From the NCBI GenBank assembly GCA_021531775.1, contig JAFBIU010000018.1, positions 1 through 64,000 on the forward strand: 64,000 bases of DNA. The letters run 5' to 3'. The position numbers were made by a program, and so were the translations under genes. This stretch comes from Parabacteroides distasonis. Lineage in GTDB: Bacteria > Bacteroidota > Bacteroidia > Bacteroidales > Tannerellaceae. This document shows, piece by piece, positions 34,813 to 43,004 of the stretch (the first letter of the stretch is position 1; the number at the start of each line of letters is the position of its first letter). The notes beneath the pieces were generated by a model. The model made no database searches and had not been told where the DNA came from. It saw nothing but the letters and a program-made list of their open reading frames with translations.

Positions 34813-35034
34813 ATGGATAGATCGGAACTGAAAGAAAAGAACAGAACAATTAGGGAACAAATCGGAAAGTTTTTCCTTGATATGGCAAAGTTGTCTTTTG
34901 CGGGTGTTGTACTTGCTAAAATGGCATATATAAGACCAGAAGACAGCTTTATGTCTGTAGTAACAACGATTACTGTTGGTTCTCTTTTGACAATTTCATT
35001 TCTTGTAATTGGTATATTAATTTTAAAATTATAG
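34813..35034 (+). CDS. Small membrane protein, DUF6722-like
   Basis: A 73-codon protein with a charged N-terminus (DRSELKEKNRTIREQIGKFFLDMAKL) and two hydrophobic segments (LSFAGVVLAKMAYI and VVTTITVGSLLTISFLVIGILIL). It resembles short Bacteroidales membrane proteins annotated DUF6722; that name is tentative. TATCTTTG at 34757-34764 is a good -7 element and GAGGT precedes the start. A 34-residue membrane peptide gene follows after 3 bp. Role unknown. Confidence 0.65.
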   Translation: MDRSELKEKNRTIREQIGKFFLDMAKLSFAGVVLAKMAYIRPEDSFMSVVTTITVGSLLTISFLVIGILILKL

Positions 35035-35037
35035 GTT

Positions 35038-35142
35038 ATGTGGGACATGGCATTGTTTTTCGGTATATGGTTGATTGCAGCTATTGGGTTTATCATTTGG
35101 CTTTTATCCAAAAGAGGACGTCGTTGGCTTGCAAGCCTGTAA
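35038..35142 (+). CDS. 34-residue membrane peptide
   Basis: Very short gene, ATG at 35038 to TAA at 35142, encoding one hydrophobic helix (MALFFGIWLIAAIGFIIWLL) and a basic end (SKRGRRWLASL). It starts 3 bp after the stop of the preceding small membrane protein gene, which is the main support for its being real. It obeys the positive-inside pattern for a single-pass protein. Function unknown. Confidence 0.5.
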   Translation: MWDMALFFGIWLIAAIGFIIWLLSKRGRRWLASL

Positions 35143-35171
35143 CATATTAGTTATGTAGTTTTGTACGCTTT

Positions 35172-35210
35172 CTTCCATCTCATCGGCTGATTGATCCATT
35201 GAATGCCGAA
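35172..35210 (+). repeat. 39-bp direct repeat, right copy
   Basis: Matches 34677-34715 at 31 of 39 positions by eye. It lies 29 bp after the 34-residue peptide gene. Confidence 0.65.
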
Positions 35211-35318
35211 TTTTCCTTATTTCGCTATCATGTGAGGCTATTTCCTCAACTATGTAATTAGTGGGGCGAAGATCAACTGATTAGGGAGGCGTTTTTTGCT
35301 TCCGTCCCGATGCCGTTT

Positions 35319-35340
35319 TTGCTACCACGCGTGGTAGCAA
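35319..35340. repeat. 22-bp perfect palindrome
   Basis: Two 11-bp arms, TTGCTACCACG and CGTGGTAGCAA, with no spacer. The bases just after it (AGCAATTGTT) recur at 35381-35390. Confidence 0.8.
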
Positions 35341-35397
35341 TTGTTTCCTCCTCGTAGTCGCACATTTTTCCACCTCGTGACAGCAATTGTTCTGTCG

Positions 35398-35460
35398 GCT
35401 GGCCGCTGATCCATCTCTTTCGAAGGGCTTTCGAAAGGTTCTTGAAGGAGGCCATAGCTG
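35398..35460 (+). repeat. 63-bp direct repeat, copy 1
   Basis: Shares GCTGGCYGCTGATCYATCTC, a CGAAGGG...TCGAAAGG segment and a CATAG end with copy 2 at 35601-35663, 203 bp downstream. Confidence 0.7.
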
Positions 35461-35473
35461 AACACCCAGCCGG

Positions 35474-35512
35474 GTCATCAGTAGTGACCGACCGTCGTCA
35501 TCAGTAGTGACC
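35474..35512 (+). repeat. 23-bp-period repeat, two units
   Basis: GTCATCAGTAGTGACC occurs at 35474-35489 and 35497-35512, exactly 23 bp apart. Each unit is close to its own reverse complement, and resembles the reverse complement of the 23-bp repeats at 8145-8213. Confidence 0.7.
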
Positions 35513-35516
35513 CATG

Positions 35517-35592
35517 CCTTCGTTCTTCCTTCGCTCTTCCTTCGTTCTTCCTTCGCTCTTCCTTCGCTGTGACTTCGCTCTTCCTTCGCTTT
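35517..35592 (+). repeat. 10-bp tandem repeat CTTCCTTCGY
   Basis: About seven to eight imperfect units of CTTCCTTCG(C/T)T in a row with one interruption (GTGACTTCGCT). A simple-sequence tract, possibly variable in copy number. Confidence 0.8.
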
Positions 35593-35600
35593 TTCTGCCT

Positions 35601-35663
35601 GCTGGCTGCTGATCTATCTCACTCGAAGGGGTTCTCGAAAGGCTCTCCAAGGCCTTCATAGAG
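35601..35663 (+). repeat. 63-bp direct repeat, copy 2
   Basis: Diverged second copy of 35398-35460; same order of blocks. Confidence 0.7.
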
Positions 35664-35668
35664 CCCCC

Positions 35669-35691
35669 GAGCGTAACACTTTGTTACGCTC
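35669..35691. repeat. GAGCGTAACA hairpin
   Basis: GAGCGTAACA (35669-35678) and TGTTACGCTC (35682-35691) form a perfect 10-bp stem with a CTT loop; GTTACGCTTTTTT follows at about 35703. Related to the hairpin at 35826-35852. Confidence 0.75.
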
Positions 35692-35825
35692 CGAGGGCCA
35701 ACTGTTACGCTTTTTTGGGGGTTGGAAAGAGTCGGGATTTGGATGGAAAAATTTTACATTCCTGTATATCAATGAGATGTGGAAATTTCAGTTTGACCTG
35801 CTGAGGCTTGGTACTCTTTTTTTCG

Positions 35826-35852
35826 AGCGTAACACTTGCCAAGTGTTACGCT
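35826..35852. repeat. AGCGTAACACTTG hairpin
   Basis: AGCGTAACACTTG (35826-35838) and CAAGTGTTACGCT (35840-35852) form a 13-bp perfect inverted repeat around one base. A T run precedes and an A run follows, so on either strand it resembles a terminator. Confidence 0.75.
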
Positions 35853-35966
35853 TAAAAAAAATGTCACCTCTCTTCTTTACCTCCAATGAATGGTTCCCAA
35901 GGAAGCTGTGTGAGGGTTCGTCCGGTATTTTTTCCTCCGCATCAAGAAATGGCTGATAAAATAGTT

Positions 35967-35995
35967 TTTGGTTTCAAATTAATCCGTTATATTTG
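35967..35995 (+). promoter_or_regulatory. Promoter of the first tandem surface-protein gene
   Basis: TTTG (35967-35970), 17 bp, TATATTTG (35988-35995), 28 bp before the ATG at 36024. Fits the Bacteroidetes promoter with slightly short spacing. Confidence 0.6.
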
Positions 35996-36023
35996 CGGTC
36001 TATCGTTGAATCCATAAACAGTA

Positions 36024-39000
36024 ATGAACATGAATAAGCATACATATACTTTTTTGACCCTTTTCCTTTTGATCAGTTCCCTCTTCGGTAATCCGGTGAG
36101 AGGGGAGGTTACTAATACTTATTTCAAAGAGTTAACTCCAACTGGCGATAATCCAATATTATTTACTGACCAGACGATCAAAAGTCAGTATTTTTTGATC
36201 GGAACTCCGGGGAGCGATAGTAAATACTATTTCCTTAAAGCCGGTGAAAGTGGTTCTGCTTTCACAGTCTTAGCTTCCGATGCAGGAGTCAATCCTTCGG
36301 ATCAAGGCTTAGCCACTTCCAATTGGGCAACCGATGTATCTGCTTACTTGTGGAAGATTGAGCCACATAAAATAACGGGAAGTGCCAATCCTACTTATCG
36401 TCTGAAGAATCAGAAGACAGGAACCTATCTGAAACTGAACGAAAGTAAGGATCTGCCGAAAAAGGATGATAATGCGACTATTGAAGTATTTGATTGGTTT
36501 ACAGATTACAAATATTCTGATAGTGGATGTGTATTGACGTTCGGTTCATATGCTTTGACGATTGATAATGGTGTACCCAAAATAGTTGATAAGGCAGATA
36601 ATAATCCTAAATTGTATGTTTATGCTATCAAACCCCAGCCCTACACGGCTGAACAGTTGAATTCGCACCAAGGAAATGGTTTCGAATTGGCAGCCTTGAG
36701 TGATGGCCAAAAAATGACAGTCTTGGACAATCCATTGTTAGATAAGAAATTGGTGGCCATTACATTCACGGTAGCTTCTGAAATTAGCTTGAATAAGACT
36801 ACTGATTCAGCTCCCTCACCTGCCGAAGAATTGGCGGCTTTGAAGATCGTTGCAGGAACAGAGGCAGAAACAGCCACTCCAGGTAGTTCCCGCACCTACT
36901 TTATTGCCTCAGGTGCATCTAATTTATTGCAATATGTGGATAAATCCGGAAAGTTTACGATATCGTTCAATGCGCAGGATAAGAACAACCTGGCGAATGT
37001 TGTCAAAGCATTCAAGGAGACTGTTTTTGTTGCCGTCAATAAGGATTTGAAGTTCACGAATCAGATGTCCCCTGGCACTACGGTCGGTTTGGGTTATGAT
37101 TATGCTATTTTTACCGGCCGTAGCCTGTTGGAAGCAACGGATCGAGATGTGCCCATTGAGAATGCCATGTTCGATGTGAAGAGTTCCGGTGTGGAGAATT
37201 TATTGATTACGAACCTGTATGCCAAGTTCCCCAAAGATGGGGTTTTGAGTGAACAGGCAAAAGATGAGGGTGGGAATTTAGTAGGTATTCGTCCCTTTAT
37301 CTTGACCAACAACATGAATGCGGTTTCAGTCATTACGGCACCTTTCAATGGTGAAGGATATGTATGGACCATGATCGGATTCAGTCCCTCTTCCGGCTCT
37401 ATTTCTTCGGATGATTTCAAGGATAAATCCGTGCAGTTGACCATAGCCGATCAGGAGGTCCGGAAGAGCAGTACGGGCAATCCGGTGGCTACCGATATTT
37501 TCATGAACGGTTGGCGCATTCTTCCCAACTGTTCCACCCAATTGACCCGTAATGGAGATAATGCGATTACCGGTTATGCGAACAATGTGACATTCACCCA
37601 ACCCACTGCCATTGCAGGCGATAAGCCGGAAGGTGTGTGGACACTGACGAAAACAGACGGTTATTTCTTCTTGGCCAATCGTGAATCTGGTAATCAGATC
37701 TGTTTAGGTCAGATTATCTATCAGGTGGGAGAAAACCTTTATCAATTGCAGAAACCCTTGGAGGGCGATTGTCAAGGTGTTTCTGTACAGATCGACTCAT
37801 TGATGTTGAAGGAGGTAGCCTTGGGTGAGTTGGACGGTTATGCCCATAGCCAAGCCGAGGGCGACCTGTTTGACAAACAGGTATTGGCTTCCACACCCTA
37901 TAAGTTGGGTGTTCAGAATGCCACATTCGATGGAACACTTCTGTATGCGACTGCCATTAATGGTGAAATGACTGTCACTTCGAAACAAGAAGAGGGGTTG
38001 TCTCTTCTGTTGACACCTTGTGATACAGTCTTCTATGGTTATTCTACGAAAGATAAGGACGGAAAGGATGTTTATACGTTGCGTCGTGTGCGCTATGCTT
38101 TGCAGGATCAGAACACCGGACGTTTCATCAAGTATGATCTCGCCCAAAGTATGTGTGTGTTGGATGCCGGCTCTTACATCAATGCGAGTGAAGCATTGAG
38201 TACAGCCACCAAGTTTTATTTGAAAGAGAAAGATGCCTCTCAATACGAGCTGATTTTGAGTCAAGGGTATTATGATGCAACCAATAACAATCAATGGGTC
38301 GAGACAGGTGGCAACCTGAAAGTTTATACCAACACACGGGCTAACCTATCTTCTATCCAGCTCTATATGCAGATGTCTGGAGACAAGTTCGGGCTTTATA
38401 CAAAACAGGATACAGAGGTGAAGGATGATATTTTGAGCAAACTGCTTGGCAAGAGCGACACGACGTTAGTGCGGTTGAACTTCCTCTCGACGATGAACGG
38501 ATCGGGCTCGCAACCTTGGATGTTGGCGGTGGATGCCGACCGCTTCTTGGTGGAGGGTCAGCCCATCAGCAAGCCGAATATCGACATCGGTACGAAGGCC
38601 CAAGGTGGTCTGGAATATGAAGCGGTTCATTTCAGTCTGATTCTCGATACCGCTTACGTACAACGGGCGGGTGTGACGACACCTTTGTATTACATTGCGA
38701 TGCCGTCCGACAAGAGCTCGGAACAGATCCAGCAGGTGGGTAAAAAGACGGTAGGTTATTACCTCTTTGCAATGACCGACTCGATCTATAATGGTGCCGA
38801 TAAGAATACCCGGGAAGATCGCTACTGCTACCATTTCTGGAGCCAGCATAACCCGCGCCTCCGCTTCGTACAGGCTACACACGAAGGCGACACGATCTAT
38901 ATCGAAACAGCCAATCCGTCTGCCAAGGACACGATCCAGGCTGGTAGTACGGAGGGTGTTGCCTTGGCTACCCGCCAGCGTGCTTGGTTGGCTGCCCAGT

Positions 39001-39458
39001 CGGAGGGAACGGCCGGCAATCCGCAGAATAATACGAACAAGGGTATTAATTACGGTCTGTTTGCCTTCGAAGCGAACCCGAAAGCCACCGAGGGCAGTCT
39101 GGAATATGCGTTGTGGAATCCGGCCAGCAGCCGTTACGTGACCTATCTGAACGGCAATGTGGTGTTGACCCAGGAGCCTACCTATTATAAATTGGATGTG
39201 AGCCGTCCGGGTGAGGGTCATTTTGTGGTGGCCAACGAGCCGGTGGTTGCCGAACCGGAACCCTTTGCCGTGGTCGGCGGAATCGGTCAGGTGGAGATCT
39301 GTCAGGCAGCGGGCAAGCAGGTACATATATATAATATATTGGGTAAGGAGTTGGCCAACCGTCGGTTGACCTCCGATCGGGAGCAGATCGCCTTGCCGAA
39401 GGGTCTTGCCATCGTGACTGTGGAAGGTGAAACGGCTGTCAAAGTGATTGTCAAGTAG
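36024..39458 (+). CDS. Large secreted surface protein, tandem copy 1 (DUF6383-type tail)
   Basis: A 1144-residue exported protein of unknown role. Signal peptide: YTFLTLFLLISSLFGNPVRG. Near residues 110-140, LWKIEPHKITG...YRLKNQKTGTYLKLN recalls a ricin-type lectin or other beta-trefoil unit. Residues from about 809 to the end are nearly identical to the next gene. The C-terminal 70 residues (AAGKQVHIYNILGKELANRRL...ALPKGLAIVTVEGE) are a sorting-type domain of the kind labelled DUF6383 in Parabacteroides; the name is from memory. Start 36024 or 36030. The downstream paralogue begins 25 bp later, so the two are one operon. Confidence 0.85.
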   Translation: MNMNKHTYTFLTLFLLISSLFGNPVRGEVTNTYFKELTPTGDNPILFTDQTIKSQYFLIGTPGSDSKYYFLKAGESGSAFTVLASDAGVNPSDQGLATSNWATDVSAYLWKIEPHKITGSANPTYRLKNQKTGTYLKLNESKDLPKKDDNATIEVFDWFTDYKYSDSGCVLTFGSYALTIDNGVPKIVDKADNNPKLYVYAIKPQPYTAEQLNSHQGNGFELAALSDGQKMTVLDNPLLDKKLVAITFTVASEISLNKTTDSAPSPAEELAALKIVAGTEAETATPGSSRTYFIASGASNLLQYVDKSGKFTISFNAQDKNNLANVVKAFKETVFVAVNKDLKFTNQMSPGTTVGLGYDYAIFTGRSLLEATDRDVPIENAMFDVKSSGVENLLITNLYAKFPKDGVLSEQAKDEGGNLVGIRPFILTNNMNAVSVITAPFNGEGYVWTMIGFSPSSGSISSDDFKDKSVQLTIADQEVRKSSTGNPVATDIFMNGWRILPNCSTQLTRNGDNAITGYANNVTFTQPTAIAGDKPEGVWTLTKTDGYFFLANRESGNQICLGQIIYQVGENLYQLQKPLEGDCQGVSVQIDSLMLKEVALGELDGYAHSQAEGDLFDKQVLASTPYKLGVQNATFDGTLLYATAINGEMTVTSKQEEGLSLLLTPCDTVFYGYSTKDKDGKDVYTLRRVRYALQDQNTGRFIKYDLAQSMCVLDAGSYINASEALSTATKFYLKEKDASQYELILSQGYYDATNNNQWVETGGNLKVYTNTRANLSSIQLYMQMSGDKFGLYTKQDTEVKDDILSKLLGKSDTTLVRLNFLSTMNGSGSQPWMLAVDADRFLVEGQPISKPNIDIGTKAQGGLEYEAVHFSLILDTAYVQRAGVTTPLYYIAMPSDKSSEQIQQVGKKTVGYYLFAMTDSIYNGADKNTREDRYCYHFWSQHNPRLRFVQATHEGDTIYIETANPSAKDTIQAGSTEGVALATRQRAWLAAQSEGTAGNPQNNTNKGINYGLFAFEANPKATEGSLEYALWNPASSRYVTYLNGNVVLTQEPTYYKLDVSRPGEGHFVVANEPVVAEPEPFAVVGGIGQVEICQAAGKQVHIYNILGKELANRRLTSDREQIALPKGLAIVTVEGETAVKVIVK

Positions 39459-39483
39459 TATTTTCTTGAAATGGAATAGCACA

Positions 39484-42400
39484 ATGAAACGCAATCTTCG
39501 ACAAGATAGGAATCAATGGTTTTCATTCGCCTTATGCTTACTCCTGTTCTTGGGAGTAAGTATGGAGGTGAGGGGAGACGGAGTAGGATTTCAGAATCTG
39601 TATTTTACCCCTTTAAAAGATGGTACTGATTTAACGGATCCGGTCGTGAATAGCCAGTACTTTATGATTGGTAGCTGTGACTTGAATGACTATTATCACT
39701 TTTTAAAGGCCTCTGATAGTAGTACTACCTTTACTGTTTTGGATGGAAAGCCATCGGGTATTAGTACCAATCGATGGCCATCAGATATATTAGCCTATTT
39801 GTGGAAGATTGAACCCTATAAGATTCCAGGGAGTGCTGATTGTACATATCGATTAAAGAATTTAAAGACTGGTCTTTATCTCAAATTGAATGAAAGTACG
39901 ACATTTCCTACTAAGGATGATGATCCGACGGTAGAGGTCTTCAATTGGTTCCCCAATTATAAATATGATAAGAATGGCGAGTATATCAGTTTTGGTAAAT
40001 ATTCTTTGTTGGTCTATAATTGGCCTATTATTAGTACAAGTCAGTCAGATTACAAAAAGTGTTATATTTATTCAGTCAACCCGCAATTCATATATGCTGA
40101 TAAATTGAATGCGAAAGAGAGTAATGGATTTACACTCTCTGCATTGTCTGAGGGAAAAAAAATGCAGGTAGCAACTACTCCCTTGTTAGAACAAAAATTA
40201 GTGGCAGTAACTTTTAAAGAAGAGACAGGTGCAAGCATTATCTATAATCGTTCTGATCCAAATCCAAACGTTTCATTAGCTATGGATATCTTGGTAGGTA
40301 GAAAAGCCCAAAATATTACTAGTTATAATACACCTTATAAAGTACGGACTTATTTTATGGTTGATGGATATGGTGATTTGTTGAAACTTGCTGATGAAAA
40401 ATATTGTGTTATTTTAAAAAAGAACAAAACGAATGTTGACAGTGTGGTCCAGGCATTCAAGAAGGCTGTTTTTGTGGCGGTAGATAAGGAACGTATTTAC
40501 AACGATCCTGTGACGGGTTCTTCGTTGCCGATAGGGTTGGGTTATCGGTATGCTACATTCACTGGAAAAGAACTCTTGGAGGCTACCGATCGACAAGTAT
40601 CAGTAGAGAATGCAGTTTTCATAATTGGTATGTCCAGCATTCAACATTTATATCTGATGAATCCGTATGCTTATTTCCCTACGAAAGAAGGAATTATGAG
40701 TGATTACGTTCCTTCTATTGGTAGTGGTAATGATGAAACCTATTCATTCCAAAAAGGTATCCGTCCATTTATCTATCAAGACAATTTAACCGGAAGTCCA
40801 ATGCTGATGACAGCACCAGCTAATGGTCATTATGTATGGACTCAAATCGGTTTCAGTACAGATGCTGGCATTATTCCTTCCGATTCGTTTAAAGACAAGA
40901 CCGTTTCGGTTTCCATTGCCGACAAAGAGGTGCGGAAAAGTGGGACGGATGCGGTTGCCACAGATGTCTTGTTGGAAAATTGGAAGATTTATCCGAACAG
41001 CACCACTCAAAAATCAGGTTCAGGCGAAGATATCACCTATACCAATCGGATACAATTTTGTCAGGCAGCCGATCTGCTGGCAAATCATCCGGAAGATTGT
41101 TGGACGTTGACGAAGGGGGAGGATGATTTCTTTTTGTTGCAGAATCGGGAGAGTGCCCAATCCATCAGTTTGGGAAAGATTATCTACCAGGATGGTGAAA
41201 ATCTGTATCGCTTGGCCACTCCATTGGAGGGCGATTGCCAAGGTCAGTCGGTCAAGATTGATTCTTTGCGATTGATTGAAGTTAAGTTGGGCGAATTAGA
41301 TGGTTATGCCCATAGTAAAGAGGCCGGAGATAGTTTCGACAAGGCTACATTGGCTTCAACTCCCTATAAATTAGGGGTGCTGAATGCTGCATACGATGGC
41401 TCAGTGATGTATGCGACGGCCTACAATGGCACGATGGCGGTCACCTCCAAACAGGATGAGGGCTTGTCGCTCGTTTTGACTCCTTGTGATACGGTTCCTT
41501 ATGGTGTCTATACGGTTAAGGATGATAAACGCGTGTATGATTTGAAGCGGGTGCGTTATGCCTTGCAAGATCAAAATTCGGGCTGTTTCTTGAAATATGA
41601 TCTGATGCAGAGCCTGTTGGTGTTGGACACAAAGCCTTACACCTCAGTGCCGGAGGCTTTGAGTGCAGCAACCCAATTCTATCTGAAAGATCGAGGCTTC
41701 GATCAGTATGAACTGATTGTGAGTCAAGGGTATTATGATGCGACGAATTACAATCAATGGGTCGAGACAGGTGGTAATCTGAAGGTCTATACCAACACGC
41801 AAGGCAATCTGTCCGCCATTCAACTGTATGCGGCCACGAGAGGTGATAAGTTTGGTTTGTTCACCAAACAATCCACCGAATCGACCGACAATATCCTCAA
41901 CAAGTTGATCGGCAAGAGCGACACGACGTTGGTGCGGTTGAACTTCCTTTCGACAATGAACGGATCGGGCTCGCAACCTTGGATGTTGGCGGTGGATGCC
42001 GACCGCTTCTTGGTGGAGGGTCAGCCCATCCGCAAGCCGAATATTGATATTGATACGAAAGCACAAGGCGGTTTGGAATATGAACCGGTTAACTTCAGCC
42101 TGATTCTCGATACCGCCTACGTACAACGGGCGGGCGTGACGACACCTTTGTATTACATTGCGATGCCGTCCGACAAGACCTCGGAACAGATCCAGCAGGT
42201 GGGTAAAAAGACGGTAGGTTATTACCTCTTTGCGATGACCGACTCCATCCATAACAGTGTGGATAAGAACCGGGAAGATCGCTACTGCTACCACTTCTGG
42301 AGCCAGCATAATCCGCGCCTCCGTTTCGTACAGGCAACCCACGAGGGTGACACGATCTATATTGAGACTGCTAATCCCTCTGCCAAGGATACGATTCAGG

Positions 42401-42918
42401 CCGGTAGTACCGAGGGGGTAGCTTTGGCAGCCCGCCAGCGTGCTTGGTTGGCCGCCCAATCGGAGGGAACAGCCGGTAATCCGCAGAACAATACGAACAA
42501 GGGAATCAACTACGGTCTGTTTGCCTTCGAAGCCAATCCGAAGGCTGCCGAGGGCAGTCTGGAATATGCATTGTGGAATCCGGCAAGTAACCGCTATGTG
42601 ACCTATCTTAACGGTAATGTGGTGTTGACCCAGGAACCTACCTATTATAAATTGGATGTGAGCCGTCCGGGTGAGGGTCATTTCGTGGTGGCCAATGAGC
42701 CGGTTGTGGCTGAACCGGAACCCTTTGCTGTGGTCGGTGGGATCGGTCAGGTGGAGATCCGTCAGGCTGCCGGCAAGCAGGTACACATCTATAATATCTT
42801 AGGAAAGGAATTGGCCCATCGTCGGTTGACCTCCGATCGGGAGCAGATCGCTTTGCCGAAGGGCATTGCCATCGTGGCTGTCGAGGGTGAGACCCCTGTC
42901 AAGGCGATTGTCCAGTAA
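39484..42918 (+). CDS. Large secreted surface protein, tandem copy 2
   Basis: Paralogue of the previous gene, also 1144 residues. The start at 39484 (KRNLRQDRNQWFSFALCLLL) is chosen over an in-frame ATG at 39448 that overlaps the previous stop. The N-terminal part (LWKIEPYKIPGSADCTYRLKNLKTGLYLKLN) is recognisably homologous but diverged and AT-rich, whereas from about residue 808 (GKSDTTLVRLNFLSTMNGSG) the protein and its DNA are almost identical to copy 1. The same sorting-type C-terminus follows (HIYNILGKELAHRRL). The unequal divergence suggests gene conversion of the 3' third. Confidence 0.85.
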   Translation: MKRNLRQDRNQWFSFALCLLLFLGVSMEVRGDGVGFQNLYFTPLKDGTDLTDPVVNSQYFMIGSCDLNDYYHFLKASDSSTTFTVLDGKPSGISTNRWPSDILAYLWKIEPYKIPGSADCTYRLKNLKTGLYLKLNESTTFPTKDDDPTVEVFNWFPNYKYDKNGEYISFGKYSLLVYNWPIISTSQSDYKKCYIYSVNPQFIYADKLNAKESNGFTLSALSEGKKMQVATTPLLEQKLVAVTFKEETGASIIYNRSDPNPNVSLAMDILVGRKAQNITSYNTPYKVRTYFMVDGYGDLLKLADEKYCVILKKNKTNVDSVVQAFKKAVFVAVDKERIYNDPVTGSSLPIGLGYRYATFTGKELLEATDRQVSVENAVFIIGMSSIQHLYLMNPYAYFPTKEGIMSDYVPSIGSGNDETYSFQKGIRPFIYQDNLTGSPMLMTAPANGHYVWTQIGFSTDAGIIPSDSFKDKTVSVSIADKEVRKSGTDAVATDVLLENWKIYPNSTTQKSGSGEDITYTNRIQFCQAADLLANHPEDCWTLTKGEDDFFLLQNRESAQSISLGKIIYQDGENLYRLATPLEGDCQGQSVKIDSLRLIEVKLGELDGYAHSKEAGDSFDKATLASTPYKLGVLNAAYDGSVMYATAYNGTMAVTSKQDEGLSLVLTPCDTVPYGVYTVKDDKRVYDLKRVRYALQDQNSGCFLKYDLMQSLLVLDTKPYTSVPEALSAATQFYLKDRGFDQYELIVSQGYYDATNYNQWVETGGNLKVYTNTQGNLSAIQLYAATRGDKFGLFTKQSTESTDNILNKLIGKSDTTLVRLNFLSTMNGSGSQPWMLAVDADRFLVEGQPIRKPNIDIDTKAQGGLEYEPVNFSLILDTAYVQRAGVTTPLYYIAMPSDKTSEQIQQVGKKTVGYYLFAMTDSIHNSVDKNREDRYCYHFWSQHNPRLRFVQATHEGDTIYIETANPSAKDTIQAGSTEGVALAARQRAWLAAQSEGTAGNPQNNTNKGINYGLFAFEANPKAAEGSLEYALWNPASNRYVTYLNGNVVLTQEPTYYKLDVSRPGEGHFVVANEPVVAEPEPFAVVGGIGQVEIRQAAGKQVHIYNILGKELAHRRLTSDREQIALPKGIAIVAVEGETPVKAIVQ

Positions 42919-42960
42919 GGAGGCTGATTCATTCCCTCCGTTTTCTGCAAATCCGTTCGT

Positions 42961-43004
42961 GATAGTCAACAGATTGGAGAAAAATAGCCAATCCGTTGAC
43001 TATC
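42961..43004. terminator. 17-bp hairpin between convergent genes
   Basis: GATAGTCAACAGATTGG (42961-42977) pairs with CCAATCCGTTGACTATC (42988-43004) with one mismatch and a 10-nt A-rich loop. It overlaps the last bases of the convergent ATPase gene. No T run follows, so termination is only suggested by position. Confidence 0.5.

Larger units (their letters stand above)
35143..36023. other. Gene-free region of palindromes and repeats
   Basis: No gene is supported in these 881 bp. It holds the right 39-bp repeat, a 22-bp palindrome, two 63-bp direct repeats, a 23-bp-period repeat, a 10-bp-period tandem repeat and two hairpins sharing AGCGTAACACTT, then the promoter of the next gene. A 91-codon frame at 35681-35956 is built across these hairpins and is not credible. 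Confidence 0.7.

Noticed and set aside
34619-34849. N-terminal extension of the DUF3791 gene
   Set aside because: The extra 77 codons overlap the divergent promoter and the 39-bp repeat; the family starts at the Met at 34618.
35517-35592. CRISPR array or coding repeat
   Set aside because: A simple 10-bp tandem repeat with no spacers and no open gene across it.
35681-35956. 91-codon plus-strand gene
   Set aside because: It is built from hairpin and low-complexity sequence, has no recognisable domain and no ribosome site.
33911-36023. Integrated prophage or conjugative element
   Set aside because: No integrase, transposase, relaxase or phage structural gene and no tRNA attachment site is visible in or around this accessory stretch.
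36024-42918. SusC/SusD-type utilisation locus
   Set aside because: Neither large protein shows TonB-plug, TonB box or SusD-like features; they are paralogous surface proteins with sorting tails.
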